Source of the DNA: an uncultured Candidatus Entotheonella sp. | GTDB taxonomy: Bacteria; Tectomicrobia; Entotheonellia; Entotheonellales; Entotheonellaceae | Direction of reading: 5' to 3' | DNA: 64,000 nucleotides | Assembly (NCBI GenBank): GCA_958295825.1 | Contig: OY282375.1 | Coordinates: forward strand, 2,961,489-3,025,488 | Part shown: piece by piece, positions 45,100 through 54,352 of the stretch | Layout: every line of letters begins with the position of its first letter | Numbering within the stretch: position 1 is the stretch's first letter | The notes under the pieces: generated by a model | Told to the model about the DNA's origin: nothing | Databases searched by the model: none | What the model saw: only the letters and a program-made list of their open reading frames with translations | Made by a program: the position numbers and the translations under genes

Positions 45100-45750
45100 C
45101 GATCCTACTTTTCGAACCAAAGCCCTCGTACATATGGCCCGAAATCGCTTTCAGCAGTGAAGTTCTGGACGGAACGGCAGCTCTTGCCGCCTCGTGTCGA
45201 TGTCCTTGGCATCATCGCAGAGCGAGCATGGCATTATTACGGCAGATGCCACGGCCCGTACGTGGATCGGCAGTCACAGGTGACAGCCGGAATAAATCGA
45301 CGATACTTAACGCATGTAAGCTACTTGGTGAGGTCGATTGGGTTGTTACGTCGCCACCCTATTATGGGCTGAAGAGTTACCTGCCGGACCAGTGGATTCG
45401 GAATTGGTTTCTGGGGGGACCTCCAACGATTGACTACGCCTCTGAAGGTCATACTCGCACAACAGCCGTGAAGCATTTATCACTGATCTGCAAGGTATGG
45501 GTATACGTCGGAACGCGATGTAGAAGACCCGGGACGAGATTTAGTGACCCGTTTTGGTTCGATTGGAAGTCGCCTAGTCGAGAATCCCGCGCAGTTGGTC
45601 AGGGCTTCGTTCTGTGACACGGCTTGGGTGACTATTGACATCCGCTACGTAGAGAATGCTGCTTGCGGAAGACGCCAAGACGATACATTTCAAAGAAAAC
45701 GCAGCGTTCCCTGTGATGAGGTTGATGTCTGGGCTCAATGGCGACCCTGA
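45100..45750 (+). pseudogene. DNA methylase gene 2, degenerate
   Basis: Reads AHETILLFEPKPSYIWPEIA, then VDWVVTSPPYYGLKSYLPD QWIRNWFLGGPP, with the catalytic SPPY motif intact, and after a frame change IGSRLVENPAQLVRASF and a tail ending EVDVWAQWRP at 45750. SPPY plus this tail fits N4-cytosine/N6-adenine methylases. Frame changes separate the parts. It differs from the methylase remnant upstream of the IS, so two genes were lost. The next 250 bases (45751-45999) hold nothing supportable. Confidence 0.6.
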
Positions 45751-45999
45751 GAGGCTCCCATGCTCCCTGCAGGTCGGTGTGCCATCACAACTTCCTTTCA
45801 GGGCATGAGAGCAAAGAACGCTGGCTAAGAGTAGCGTTCATGGTCTTAGAGTCTATTCCATTAAGTCTGACTATCTCTATTGTTTTGCTGCCATCGGGTA
45901 AACACCCGCCATTTCCAGGGCGCTTTTTGGCGTCAAACACCCTGCAATCGGTGAATATCCTGCCTGCTTTGAGGATTCACCGACTTTAGGAACAGACTC

Positions 46000-47025
46000 T
46001 TACAGGTCGTGGGCCTGCTGGTCGTGCTGTTCTACCCGGAGGTGGCCCTGTGGCTGCCCAGGGTAATGTTCGGAGGATAGGGTAGGCGCGCACACACGCC
46101 TCTCGACCTCCTTGACGTCGCGCGCATTCATAAGCTGCAAAAACAAAGCCTTGGCACCGTCGAAGCCCTTCAAGTATGCCTTGTAGTGCTTCTTCATGGT
46201 GTCAAGGCTTTTTATATCCCCCACAAGTTCGTCAAACAGGCGCGTATGTTCGAGCAGCACCTGGAGCTTTTCCGCTGGTGGAACGTCGGCAAGAGTGCGC
46301 CGCTCATCAAACAGCCACGGATTGCCGAAGATAGCGCGGCCCAGCATAACGCCGTCGGCGCCAGTGGCGCGCACCTTGCGCCGTGCATCGGCGAGGTCGG
46401 TGACGTCGCCGTTGCCGATGATATAGGCAGGCGCGCCAAGACGATCACGGATGTCCACGGCTTGGGCGATCGCGTCCCAGCGGGCGGACACCTGCGACAT
46501 CTCCTGGCGGGTGCGGGCATGAATGGTGATGGCAACCGGCTCGGCTTCCAGAAGCGCGGGCAACCAGGTTGCGAGTTCGTTGCGGTCGTACCCGAGACGG
46601 ATTTTTGCCGATACGGGCAGGCCGCCGCGTTTGGCCGCCCGTATCATCGCCTGAGCCAAGGCGGGCTGTTTGCACAACGCCGCGCCGGCGCCGCGTTTCT
46701 CCACGCTGCGGTCCGGGCATCCCATGTTGATGTCGATGCCGTCGAATCCCAGCTCGGCTACCAGGGCCGCTGCCCGCTCCATCATATCCGGCTTGGCCCC
46801 GAACAGTTGCGCCACAATGGGCCGCTCGGTTTCTGCGTACGCCAAGCCGCGCAGCAGGCGGTCGCGTCCGGGCGCGCAGAGGCCATCGGCTGAGGTAAAC
46901 TCCGTCCACATGGCGTGCGGTTTGCCATGCTTGGCGATGAGGCGCCGGAAGGCGGGATCGGTCACGCCGGCAAGCGGCGCCAGCACGAAGAATGGCATCG
47001 AAAGCGTGTGCCAGAACGCCTGCAT
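46000..47025 (-). CDS. tRNA-dihydrouridine synthase family enzyme
   Basis: 341 residues. FMN-binding TIM barrel: VLAPLAGVTDPAFRRLI at the start, INMGCPDRSVEKRGAGAAL with the catalytic Cys, SAKIRLGYD, ITIHARTRQEMS and GNGDVTDLADARR, then GADGVMLGRAIFGNPWLF. It reduces specific uridines in tRNA. The Dus subtype is not certain (closest in layout to the DusB/DusC group). The final ~25 residues (HYPGQPQGHLRVEQHDQQ) look like extra sequence past the family's normal end. Confidence 0.88.
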   Translation of the reverse strand: MQAFWHTLSMPFFVLAPLAGVTDPAFRRLIAKHGKPHAMWTEFTSADGLCAPGRDRLLRGLAYAETERPIVAQLFGAKPDMMERAAALVAELGFDGIDINMGCPDRSVEKRGAGAALCKQPALAQAMIRAAKRGGLPVSAKIRLGYDRNELATWLPALLEAEPVAITIHARTRQEMSQVSARWDAIAQAVDIRDRLGAPAYIIGNGDVTDLADARRKVRATGADGVMLGRAIFGNPWLFDERRTLADVPPAEKLQVLLEHTRLFDELVGDIKSLDTMKKHYKAYLKGFDGAKALFLQLMNARDVKEVERRVCAPTLSSEHYPGQPQGHLRVEQHDQQAHDL

Positions 47026-47157
47026 GCGTTAGGAGTCCCCAGGGAAACGAGTTCGGCGCCTGTTGTGCTGTGGGGCGCCGCACAGTATCATACCGCGCGA
47101 TTTCGACCCACGTGAGATGGCGATAGCAAGTTAACCGTGTGAGAGGGCCTGTTCACC

Positions 47158-48333
47158 ATGGACATTCGTTTCGATGACAATGCGATAGCGTTTCAGCAGA
47201 CCATCCGCAGCTGGCTGGAAGCCAACGCGCCGAAGGAGCCGATGCCGAAGGACCCGGACGAGGCCTTTCAGTACCGCCGTGCTTGGCAGCGCAAGATGTA
47301 CGACGCGGGCTGGGCGGGCATTCACTGGCCGAAAGAGTACGGCGGACGTGGCGCGACGCTGATCGAGCAGGCCGTTTTCTCGGAGGAGATGGCGCGCGCC
47401 GAGGCGCCGGAGATGGCCAATCTGCTGGGACTGATGATTGTTGGCCCGACACTTATGTCGCACGGCACGGAAGCTCAGAAGAAACGCTATATTCCCAAAA
47501 TTCTGAGTGGTGAGGAAATCTGGTGCCAGGGATTTTCCGAGCCCAACTCTGGCTCCGACCTCGCCTCGCTGCAGACCCGCGCGGTGGAGGACGGCGACGA
47601 TTTTGTCGTCAACGGCCAGAAGATCTGGACTAGCATGGCTCAGCACGCCGACATGTGCATCCTCCTGGTGCGCACCGACCCGGAGGCGCCGAAGCACCGG
47701 GGCATCAGCTATCTGATGGTGGACATGCACAGCCCCGGCGTCACCGTCAAGCCTCTCCAACAGATCACCGGAGGCTCCGAATTCAACGAGGTCTTCTTCG
47801 ACAACGTTCGGGTGCCCAAATCGCAGCTTTTGGGCGGACTCAACGCCGGCTGGCGCATCGCCATGACGACCCTCACCCACGAGCGCGGCACCGCGTCGTT
47901 CGGCACCCAAGTCAGCGTCAAGCGTCGCTTCGACGACATTGTCGACGTGGCGCGCAAGACCACCCGCAAGGGTAAGCCGCTCAGCGCCGACGCCATCGTG
48001 CGCCAGAAACTCGCCGACGCCTACATCCGCGTCGACCTGATGCGCCTGAACAACTACCGCACCATCACCAGCCACCTGCGCGGTAAGGAGCCGGGGCCCG
48101 AGGCTTCGTTGGACAAGCTGTACTGGAGCGAGACGGATCAGTACATGCAGGAGATCGGACAGGAACTGCTCGGTCCGCTCTCCCAACTTTCCCCGGAGTC
48201 GCCGTACTACCCCACGCCGGTGGACCTGCAGTACTACTTCCTCTACAGCCGGGCCGAGACCATTTTCTCGGGGACGTCGGAGATTCAGAGGAACATCATC
48301 GGCGAGCGGGTTCTGGGACTACCGAAGGAATAG
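47158..48333 (+). CDS. Acyl-CoA dehydrogenase
   Basis: 391 residues. Full ACAD fold: WCQGFSEPNSGSDLASLQTR and IWTSMAQHADMCILLVRT form the FAD site, and YSRAETIFSGTSEIQRNIIG ERVLG is the C-terminal signature. It oxidises an acyl-CoA or similar thioester and gives electrons to ETF, for which etfA and etfB are 28 kb away. The catalytic base position cannot be assigned with confidence. The GTGAGAGGG leader is a weak binding site. It converges with an SDR gene 36 bases downstream. Confidence 0.9.
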   Translation: MDIRFDDNAIAFQQTIRSWLEANAPKEPMPKDPDEAFQYRRAWQRKMYDAGWAGIHWPKEYGGRGATLIEQAVFSEEMARAEAPEMANLLGLMIVGPTLMSHGTEAQKKRYIPKILSGEEIWCQGFSEPNSGSDLASLQTRAVEDGDDFVVNGQKIWTSMAQHADMCILLVRTDPEAPKHRGISYLMVDMHSPGVTVKPLQQITGGSEFNEVFFDNVRVPKSQLLGGLNAGWRIAMTTLTHERGTASFGTQVSVKRRFDDIVDVARKTTRKGKPLSADAIVRQKLADAYIRVDLMRLNNYRTITSHLRGKEPGPEASLDKLYWSETDQYMQEIGQELLGPLSQLSPESPYYPTPVDLQYYFLYSRAETIFSGTSEIQRNIIGERVLGLPKE

Positions 48334-48344
48334 GAATCAATCCG

Positions 48345-48372
48345 GTGGGCCAGTCGGAAGGCGGCTGGCCTA
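48345..48372. terminator. Hairpin between convergent acyl-CoA dehydrogenase and SDR genes
   Basis: GTGGGCCAG (48345-48353) pairs with CTGGCCTAC (48364-48372), one mismatch, in the gap and reaching the SDR stop. It could serve both genes. Confidence 0.4.
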
Positions 48373-49125
48373 CGGAAAATTGGCGACCTCGGTGGCGTTT
48401 CGCATCATGGTGGGCCGGATGATCAGTTCGGATATGGAAGACCGTTTGGGTAGTCCGGCGATCATCGTCAAGGCTTCGGCGCACTCGTCAATACCGATCA
48501 TGGTCGTGCGGTCGTCCGCGGTCGGCGGCACGGGCCGATTGTTCATGATCGGGGTGTCCACCTCACCCGGAATCAGCACACTGGCGCGCACACCGGTGTT
48601 GGTCAGCTCGAAATTGAGGAAGCGGGTGAAATGAATGACGCCCGCCTTCACGGCGCTGTAGATCATGCCCCCTAAGTAGCTGGTATGCACCCCGGCCAGG
48701 GAGGCAACGTTGAGGATCAGCCCGTCCTTGGCTTCCAGCATCGACGGCAGCACCGCCTGCGTACAGTAGATTGATCCCACAAGGTTGGAGTCGATGACGG
48801 AGCGGATTTCGTCCGGCGGGGTGGTCAGAATGCGGCGGTGGTGCGAACTGTGTCCGGCGTTGTTGATGAGGACGTCGACGCGCCCGAAGGCGTCCAATAC
48901 CTCCTTGATCATGCCGCGAACCGCATCGCAGTCGGCAACGTCGAGACCAAATGCCACTGCCTCACCGCCAAGCGAGGTAATCTCGTCCCGTACGGCTTCA
49001 ACCTTTGACGCCGTACGGCCTACCGCAACGATTTTGGCACCCTGCTCCGCCATCATCAAAGCGGCACCACGGCCAATCCCACTCCCTCCACCGGTGATGA
49101 CACACACCTTGCCCCCTACGCCCAT
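48370..49125 (-). CDS. Short-chain dehydrogenase/reductase
   Basis: 251 residues. Classical SDR: VITGGGSGIGRGAALMMAEQ binds the dinucleotide, INNAGHS follows beta-4, and the catalytic Ser is in ILNVASLAGVHTSYLGGMIY SAVKAG (YxxxK = YSAVK). Arg/Thr after the first Gly-rich loop (AVGRTASKVEAV) suggests NADP use. Substrate unknown. The ATG at 49125 has an AGAGGAGAA site. Confidence 0.88.
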   Translation of the reverse strand: MGVGGKVCVITGGGSGIGRGAALMMAEQGAKIVAVGRTASKVEAVRDEITSLGGEAVAFGLDVADCDAVRGMIKEVLDAFGRVDVLINNAGHSSHHRRILTTPPDEIRSVIDSNLVGSIYCTQAVLPSMLEAKDGLILNVASLAGVHTSYLGGMIYSAVKAGVIHFTRFLNFELTNTGVRASVLIPGEVDTPIMNNRPVPPTADDRTTMIGIDECAEALTMIAGLPKRSSISELIIRPTMMRNATEVANFP

Positions 49126-49242
49126 GATTCTCCTCTCTTGCAATTGATTCGCCGTGCCGTCGTACAGCTCGCTTGCCTGAAGCAGCTTTCATAAAAATGA
49201 GGCTGCTACGGATCATGGCGACCCATAGCAGCCTGCAGTTAG

Positions 49243-51042
49243 TTAACGAACAGGTTTAGAGTGCAGCTCGAAGGCGATCAGGTAACCGCCCTTCTGGTGC
49301 GTCTTGCGCCAGTCCCGGTCCAGGCCTGTCTCAATAGACGTACCGGCTTGGCCGGCGACAACGGCGAGTATCTGCTTGCCGTCCACCGTGAAGGTATTCA
49401 CGCCGCCCATGACAGCGGTACCGCAGTAGAAGCTCCACAACTGCGCGCCGGTCGTGGCGTTGAATGCCTTGATGTAACCCTCCGTATCACCGGCGAACAC
49501 CAGGTTTCCGGCGGTGACGATGACACTGCTGCGGAACGGCATCGGGTTGTTATGCACCCAGACCAACTCACCATTCTTGGCATTGATGGCGCGCAACTCG
49601 CCGCCACCGCCGTAGAGCTTCATGGTCTTGATGCCGAGGTAGAGCTCGCCGCGCGTATACTTCTCCACCTTCGCCTGCAGGTCCATGCTGTGATCGCCGA
49701 AGGCGGGTACGTAGGCGATCTGGGTGTGCGGATTGTAGGCCATGGGGTTCCACTCCTTGCCGCCGAACACGGCAGGGTAGATACCCTCGGTCACCTTGTC
49801 ATAACCAACGTCCATCTCCGGATAGGCGAAGATCGGCCGACCGGTCTCGGGGTCGAAACCCCGGTTCCAGGTGATCTTGCCCAGCGGCACGGCGTAGTTG
49901 AAGCTGCCGTTGGTGCGATCGATGGAATAGAAGTGCCCGTTACGGTCCGCGTGGAGCCAGACTTTCTGGCCGTCGATGTCGGCCAGGATGTTCTCGTTCA
50001 CGCCATCGTAGTCATATGGATCGTTCGGGGTGTACTGGAAGTGGAACTTGATAGCTCCGGAATCGGGGTCCATCGCCAGGGTGGAGTTGGTGTACAGGTT
50101 ATCGCCGGGGTGGGCATGACGATCCCACGGGCCAGGCTGTCCGACGCCCCAGTAGATGGTGTTCAACTCGGGGTCGTAGGAGCCCGTCACCCACGCCGAG
50201 CCGCCGCCGTACTTGTAGGTGTCGCCCGGCCACGTGTCACCGCCCGGCTCGCCGGGGGCAGGAATGGTGTGCGTCTTCCACACTTCTTCGCCGGTCTCGG
50301 CATCGCGCGCGGTAATGAAGCCGCGAATGCCGAACTCGGCGCCCGACGTGCCGATGATGATCTTGCCGTCAAGCGCGAGCGGCATCAGGGTGAAGCTGTA
50401 GGAGCTCTTGTAATCCGCCACCGTCTGATCCCAGACGACCTGGCCGCTTGCGGTATCCAGCGATACCAGATGGCCGTCCAGGGTCGCCACGTAGGCTTTG
50501 TCGCCGTACAGCGCCGGGCCGCGGTTGATCACGTCGCAGCACACGTGGGGGGCGACGTCGCCCGGCAGTGGGTGGTCGTAGCGCCACACGGTGCGGCCTG
50601 TCCGCCCGTCGACGCGGAAAAAGCGGTTGTGCGACGAACTGACAAACAGGTTGCCATTGAAGGCAATCGTCTGGCTGCCCTGGCTGCGCAGCGAGCCAAA
50701 CGACAGCATCCATTTGGGCACGAGGTTCTGGACCGTCTCGGTGTTGATCTCATCGAGTTGGCTGTAGCGGGTGTGGGCATAGTCCTTGCCGTACAAAATC
50801 CAGTTGTTCGGATCCTTACCGGCGTTCAGCAACATGGAATCGGTAATAATGCCTGGCGAGACGTATCCCTCCAGGACTTCGATACGCGGTCCCTCCTCCT
50901 CGCCTTCGATCTCCTCAGATGTGAAACGCGATGCGTCCTCTCCCGTCTCGTGGGAATCCGCCAAGGCGGTTCCGCCCCAGATTATGACCAAGGCGACAGT
51001 CAGCAAAGCGATCAGAGACCTTAAACATTTCCGCTCATCCAT
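49243..51042 (-). CDS. PQQ-dependent alcohol/methanol dehydrogenase-type quinoprotein
   Basis: 599 residues. Signal peptide at 1-28 (LIALLTVALVIIWGGTALA), then an eight-bladed propeller with tryptophan-docking repeats. The vicinal Cys pair over PQQ is HVCCDVI; metal/PQQ contacts lie around WGVGQPGPWDRHAHPGDN and NDPYDYDGVNENIL. No haem domain is fused, so it needs a separate cytochrome. Substrate and metal (Ca or lanthanide) cannot be decided from the visible motifs. An acidic stretch after the signal peptide (EEIEGEEEGP) is unusual. A promoter with a perfect TTGACA lies upstream. Confidence 0.88.
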   Translation of the reverse strand: MDERKCLRSLIALLTVALVIIWGGTALADSHETGEDASRFTSEEIEGEEEGPRIEVLEGYVSPGIITDSMLLNAGKDPNNWILYGKDYAHTRYSQLDEINTETVQNLVPKWMLSFGSLRSQGSQTIAFNGNLFVSSSHNRFFRVDGRTGRTVWRYDHPLPGDVAPHVCCDVINRGPALYGDKAYVATLDGHLVSLDTASGQVVWDQTVADYKSSYSFTLMPLALDGKIIIGTSGAEFGIRGFITARDAETGEEVWKTHTIPAPGEPGGDTWPGDTYKYGGGSAWVTGSYDPELNTIYWGVGQPGPWDRHAHPGDNLYTNSTLAMDPDSGAIKFHFQYTPNDPYDYDGVNENILADIDGQKVWLHADRNGHFYSIDRTNGSFNYAVPLGKITWNRGFDPETGRPIFAYPEMDVGYDKVTEGIYPAVFGGKEWNPMAYNPHTQIAYVPAFGDHSMDLQAKVEKYTRGELYLGIKTMKLYGGGGELRAINAKNGELVWVHNNPMPFRSSVIVTAGNLVFAGDTEGYIKAFNATTGAQLWSFYCGTAVMGGVNTFTVDGKQILAVVAGQAGTSIETGLDRDWRKTHQKGGYLIAFELHSKPVR

Positions 51043-51136
51043 GCTCTTTCCTCAAAATTAAGGAAACTCAGACGCACCTGAACCCCATATCCCAACTCCC
51101 CACCTTCAGAACCACTCGGTGAGGTGGAAGGCACCT

Positions 51137-51164
51137 AGCCTAGCGCTATTTTCGATGCTGTCAA
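51137..51164 (-). promoter_or_regulatory. Putative promoter for the PQQ dehydrogenase
   Basis: On the minus strand TTGACA (51164-51159), a 16-base spacer and TAGGCT (51142-51137). The start codon is about 95 bases downstream. Confidence 0.5.
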
Positions 51165-51210
51165 GGCCAAGCTGATAACGCAGACGGGAACCGGAAGGGA
51201 CAGGCCGATG

Positions 51211-51219
51211 TGCTAGAAT
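51211..51219 (+). promoter_or_regulatory. Putative extended -10 element for the FMN reductase gene
   Basis: TGCTAGAAT, an extended -10 (TGnTAGAAT). No clear -35 is seen. It lies 74 bases upstream of the ATG at 51293. Confidence 0.4.
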
Positions 51220-51292
51220 GCCGCCGCCGACACACGGGGTTTGGAAAACGACGGACGACATGCAGACGCAATAGCATACAGAAAGGAAAGAA

Positions 51293-51874
51293 ATGACGGA
51301 CCAGCCAAGTATTCTCGCATTTGCCGGCAGCACCCGCGCAGATTCATTCAACAAGAAAATAGTCCGCATCGCCGCGGCCGGGGCGCGCGCCGCCGGGGTA
51401 GAGGTCACCTTGGTTGATCTCCGGGATTATGCCATGCCGTTGTACGATGGCGACTTAGAGGCGGCGGAGGGGCTGCCCGCGGCGGCGCAGGCGTTCAAGC
51501 AATTGATGATTGCGCATGACGGCTTCCTGATCGCAGCGCCTGAATACAACAGCTCCATCAGCGCGGTACTGAAGAACACCATTGATTGGGTGTCGCGCCC
51601 AGTGCCCGATGAACCCCGGCTGGTAGCCTTTCAGGGCAAGGTAGCGGCGCTGATGAGCGCCGCGGCGGGCGGCTTCGGCGGTGTGCGATCGCTGACGCAC
51701 GTGCGGACGATCTTGGGGAATATCGGTGTGTTGGTGTTGCCCGATCAGGTCACGATCTCCCAAGCGATGGGGGCTTTTCAGCCGAATGGGAGTCTTCAGG
51801 ACGAGGGGTTGCAGGCCCGCGTCGCAAACCTTGGCACGCAGCTTGCGGCGTTCGTGATGCAACGCAGGAAGTAG
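51293..51874 (+). CDS. NADPH-dependent FMN reductase family protein
   Basis: 193 residues. Flavodoxin-like: FAGSTRADSFNKKIVRIAA is the FMN-phosphate loop, APEYNSSISAVLKNTIDW the family signature, and SAAAGGFGGVRSLTHVR the second flavin contact. Known members reduce quinones, chromate or azo compounds. An AAAGGAAAG site is just before the ATG. Convergent with an SDR gene 15 bases away. Confidence 0.9.
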   Translation: MTDQPSILAFAGSTRADSFNKKIVRIAAAGARAAGVEVTLVDLRDYAMPLYDGDLEAAEGLPAAAQAFKQLMIAHDGFLIAAPEYNSSISAVLKNTIDWVSRPVPDEPRLVAFQGKVAALMSAAAGGFGGVRSLTHVRTILGNIGVLVLPDQVTISQAMGAFQPNGSLQDEGLQARVANLGTQLAAFVMQRRK

Positions 51875-51889
51875 GCTTTGGCGGGGGCG

Positions 51890-52645
51890 TCACTCGGCCG
51901 TGGTGCCACCGTCAATCACCAGTTCGGCGCCAGTAACGAAGGACGATTCATCAGAGGCCAGATAGATGACACCATAGGCGATGTCCTCCGGCTTGCCGGG
52001 ACGCTTGAGGGGCAGGCGCCGCATCCGCTGTTCCCACTGCTCCGGGTCTTCGAGCATGTCCTTGATCATGTCGGTGGCGATCGGACCGGGGTGCACGGAA
52101 TTGCAACGAATGTTGTCTCCGGCGTGTTGAATCGCGGTGGACTTGGTGAATAGGCGCACACTGCCCTTGGTGGCGGAGTACGCCGCCGTCTCTCCGGGGC
52201 TCCCGACGAGCCCAGCGGTCGACGAGATGTTGACGATCGAGCCGCCGCCGGCGCGGCGCATGGCGGGAATGGCGTGCTTGGTGCCGAGAAATACCCCCTT
52301 GACGTTGACGGCCATGATGCGGTCGAAATCGTCCTCCGTGGTCTCCTCGATCGTGGCGCGGATCAAAATCCCGGCGTTGTTTACCAGCACGTGCAAGCCG
52401 TCATACGTGCTTTCGGCTGTTTGCACCGCTGATTGCCAATCCGACTCGCTGGTGACGTTCAGATGCACGTAAGTCGCCGCGCCGCCGGCAGCGCGGATTT
52501 CCGCTTCGACCGCGTGGCCCTGCTCGTCCAGGATGTCGCCCAGGACCACCTTGGCGCCCTCCTGTGCCATCATCCGCCCCTCGGTGGCGCCTTGGCCGCG
52601 CGCGCCACCGCTGATTAACGCCACCTTACCATCGAGTCGTCCCAT
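51890..52645 (-). CDS. Short-chain dehydrogenase/reductase (glucose 1-dehydrogenase/7-alpha-HSDH-like)
   Basis: 251 residues. LISGGARGQGATEGRMMAQE binds the cofactor, LVNNAGI follows, and the active site is IVNISSTAGLVGSPGETAAYSATKGSV split as ISSTAGL and YSATK. Asp in VVLGDILDE after the Gly loop suggests NAD. It ends with the family's GAELVIDGGTTAE. Substrate unknown. GAGGAGAGC lies before the ATG. Possibly transcribed ahead of the Tol-Pal genes only by chance of orientation. Confidence 0.88.
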   Translation of the reverse strand: MGRLDGKVALISGGARGQGATEGRMMAQEGAKVVLGDILDEQGHAVEAEIRAAGGAATYVHLNVTSESDWQSAVQTAESTYDGLHVLVNNAGILIRATIEETTEDDFDRIMAVNVKGVFLGTKHAIPAMRRAGGGSIVNISSTAGLVGSPGETAAYSATKGSVRLFTKSTAIQHAGDNIRCNSVHPGPIATDMIKDMLEDPEQWEQRMRRLPLKRPGKPEDIAYGVIYLASDESSFVTGAELVIDGGTTAE

Positions 52646-52664
52646 CAGTGCTCTCCTCGCGCCG

Positions 52665-53687
52665 TTAACGTCGCAATTGCTTTAATTTCTCGGTGGCCAG
52701 TTGCGCTTCGACGCTGTTGGCAAAGTTTTCCTGTACCTGCCGCAGAAAGAACTGCGCGTTTGGCTTGTCGTCCAGGTTGGCGAACGATAAGCCGACCTTC
52801 AACGTTGCTGCCGCAACCATTTCGCTCTGTGGGTACTGCTGTATCACCTCGTCGAAGGTGACGATGGCAGCGTTATATTCCTTCTGCGCGTAAAGCGATT
52901 CGCCGATCCAGTACTGGGCGTCCCCCGCTTGGGCGGACTGCGGGTACTGCCGCAAGTACTGCTTGAAGAGAATGATCGCCACCTCGTAGTTGCCCTGTTG
53001 GTAATCCTCACGGGCGCGTTGGAACAGCCGTATGGCTTCGGGATCTTCCTCCGGTGGTAAGGCTGGCGGCTCTACGACAGGCTCCGGTTCTGGTGCTGGC
53101 GGCGGTTCTACCGCAATGACCTCTGGCTCCGGTATTGCCGGCGGCTCTACCGTGATGACCTCTGGCTCCGGTGTTGCCGGCGACTCTACCGCAACGGGTT
53201 CCGACTCAGGTGCTGGCAGAGTCGGTTCCGCGATGGGTTCCATGGGCGGCTCAATCTCTAATCCTGGCTCGAGAGGCGGCGGCTCGCTGCCAGGGCCAAG
53301 TTGGCCTGGGGCGATGCCGCCCACTCCGGGGCGAGTCTCCAGAAGGCGCAAACGCTGATCCAGGGCAGTCAGCCTGTAATCCAGATCGGTGCCGACCTGT
53401 TCTTGGCGGTACTGTGATTCCTCGAGTTCGCCGCGTAATTTCCGCTGCTCAAGACGCAGTTCATCCAAGGCGGCAGTCGTGCGGATCAGGCTACGCTGCC
53501 TCTCCTCTTTGGACGCCTCCAACCGTGCCACACGCTCCTGTATCGTCGTGACTTGGTCGGACAGAATTTGCGTGCTATGCAACGTGTTGTCACTCAGATT
53601 GGCCATGTCCACTTCACTCGTGCAGCCGGACAGGAGACCAGCCATGAGAAGGTTGGCAAATAAGGCAAACCGTCGCATACGCCCCAC
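52665..53687 (-). CDS. cpoB: CpoB/YbgF, Tol-Pal cell-division coordinator
   Basis: 340 residues. Signal with a lipobox (LMAGLLSGC), so the protein is predicted to be lipidated, unlike E. coli CpoB. A coiled coil follows (STQILSDQVTTIQERVARLE), then a Pro/Glu-rich stretch with EPEVI-x-VEPP repeats over residues ~130-215, then three TPR motifs to the end (AIRLFQRAREDYQQGNYEVA). CpoB links Tol energy with septal peptidoglycan synthesis. Last gene of the Tol-Pal operon, 25 bases after pal. Confidence 0.9.
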   Translation of the reverse strand: MGRMRRFALFANLLMAGLLSGCTSEVDMANLSDNTLHSTQILSDQVTTIQERVARLEASKEERQRSLIRTTAALDELRLEQRKLRGELEESQYRQEQVGTDLDYRLTALDQRLRLLETRPGVGGIAPGQLGPGSEPPPLEPGLEIEPPMEPIAEPTLPAPESEPVAVESPATPEPEVITVEPPAIPEPEVIAVEPPPAPEPEPVVEPPALPPEEDPEAIRLFQRAREDYQQGNYEVAIILFKQYLRQYPQSAQAGDAQYWIGESLYAQKEYNAAIVTFDEVIQQYPQSEMVAAATLKVGLSFANLDDKPNAQFFLRQVQENFANSVEAQLATEKLKQLRR

Positions 53688-53712
53688 CTCTTTCTATTTA
53701 TTGAATAATGAC

Positions 53713-54330
53713 TTATTGAATAATGACGAAGTGAGCCCGCCGGTTACGGCTCCACGCCGCCTCATCATGGCCGGGATCCAGAGGCTGCTCCTCGCCATAA
53801 CTGATGGTCGAGAGGCGGCCGGAGTCAATGCCCAGCACCGTCAGGTACTGCCGCACAGCGTTGGCCCGGCGTTCGCCGAGAGCAAGGTTGTAGTCACTGG
53901 TGCCGCGCTCGTCGCAGTGCCCTTCGATCTGCACGCTGGCGTTGGCATTGTCTTGTAGCCATGCGGCTTTTTCCCCAAGGATGCGTTCGGCCTCAGGGTC
54001 GAGCAGAAAGCTGTCGAAAGCAAAGTAGATGTCCTCGTTTACGAAAGCCGCCTGAGCCATCTCGGCCATTTCGGCTTCGCGCATGGCTTCTGCCTGACGA
54101 GCCTGCTCCTCAGCCATCGTGGCGCGCTCGGTGAGCACGTCCTCTTCCGACATAGCCCCGTCATCACCCATTCCGTCTGGCATGCCTGCCTCGGCGTCTG
54201 CCCCCTCGGGCGAGGTCACCATATCGGCGGGTGGTTCCGGCGCCACCGAATCGGCTTTACGCCCACAGCCTGCCAAAAGGATCGTTGACAGGAAAACAAT
54301 TACCGTAATTCGCAACAGTTGAAAGACCAT
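53713..54330 (-). CDS. pal: Peptidoglycan-associated lipoprotein Pal
   Basis: 205 residues. Lipobox LLAGC near residue 22; an acidic Ala/Met/Glu-rich linker with heptads; OmpA-like domain: [47 protein letters not shown]. It anchors the outer membrane to peptidoglycan and is recruited by TolB. The linker (residues ~30-95) is longer and more acidic than in E. coli Pal. Confidence 0.93.
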   Translation of the reverse strand: MVFQLLRITVIVFLSTILLAGCGRKADSVAPEPPADMVTSPEGADAEAGMPDGMGDDGAMSEEDVLTERATMAEEQARQAEAMREAEMAEMAQAAFVNEDIYFAFDSFLLDPEAERILGEKAAWLQDNANASVQIEGHCDERGTSDYNLALGERRANAVRQYLTVLGIDSGRLSTISYGEEQPLDPGHDEAAWSRNRRAHFVIIQ

Positions 54331-54352
54331 GACACTGATTCTCCTATACGGT

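Noticed and set aside
45738..45989. 83-codon plus-strand open frame after the methylase relic
   Set aside because: No motif or ribosome binding site and no family resemblance; treated as non-coding.
49261..51024. 587-codon plus-strand open frame opposite the PQQ dehydrogenase
   Set aside because: Mirror of a gene with clear signal peptide and active-site Cys pair; no protein-like motifs of its own.
52990..53360. Ser/Gly-rich plus-strand frame opposite cpoB
   Set aside because: It is the antisense of the Pro/Glu repeats in cpoB.
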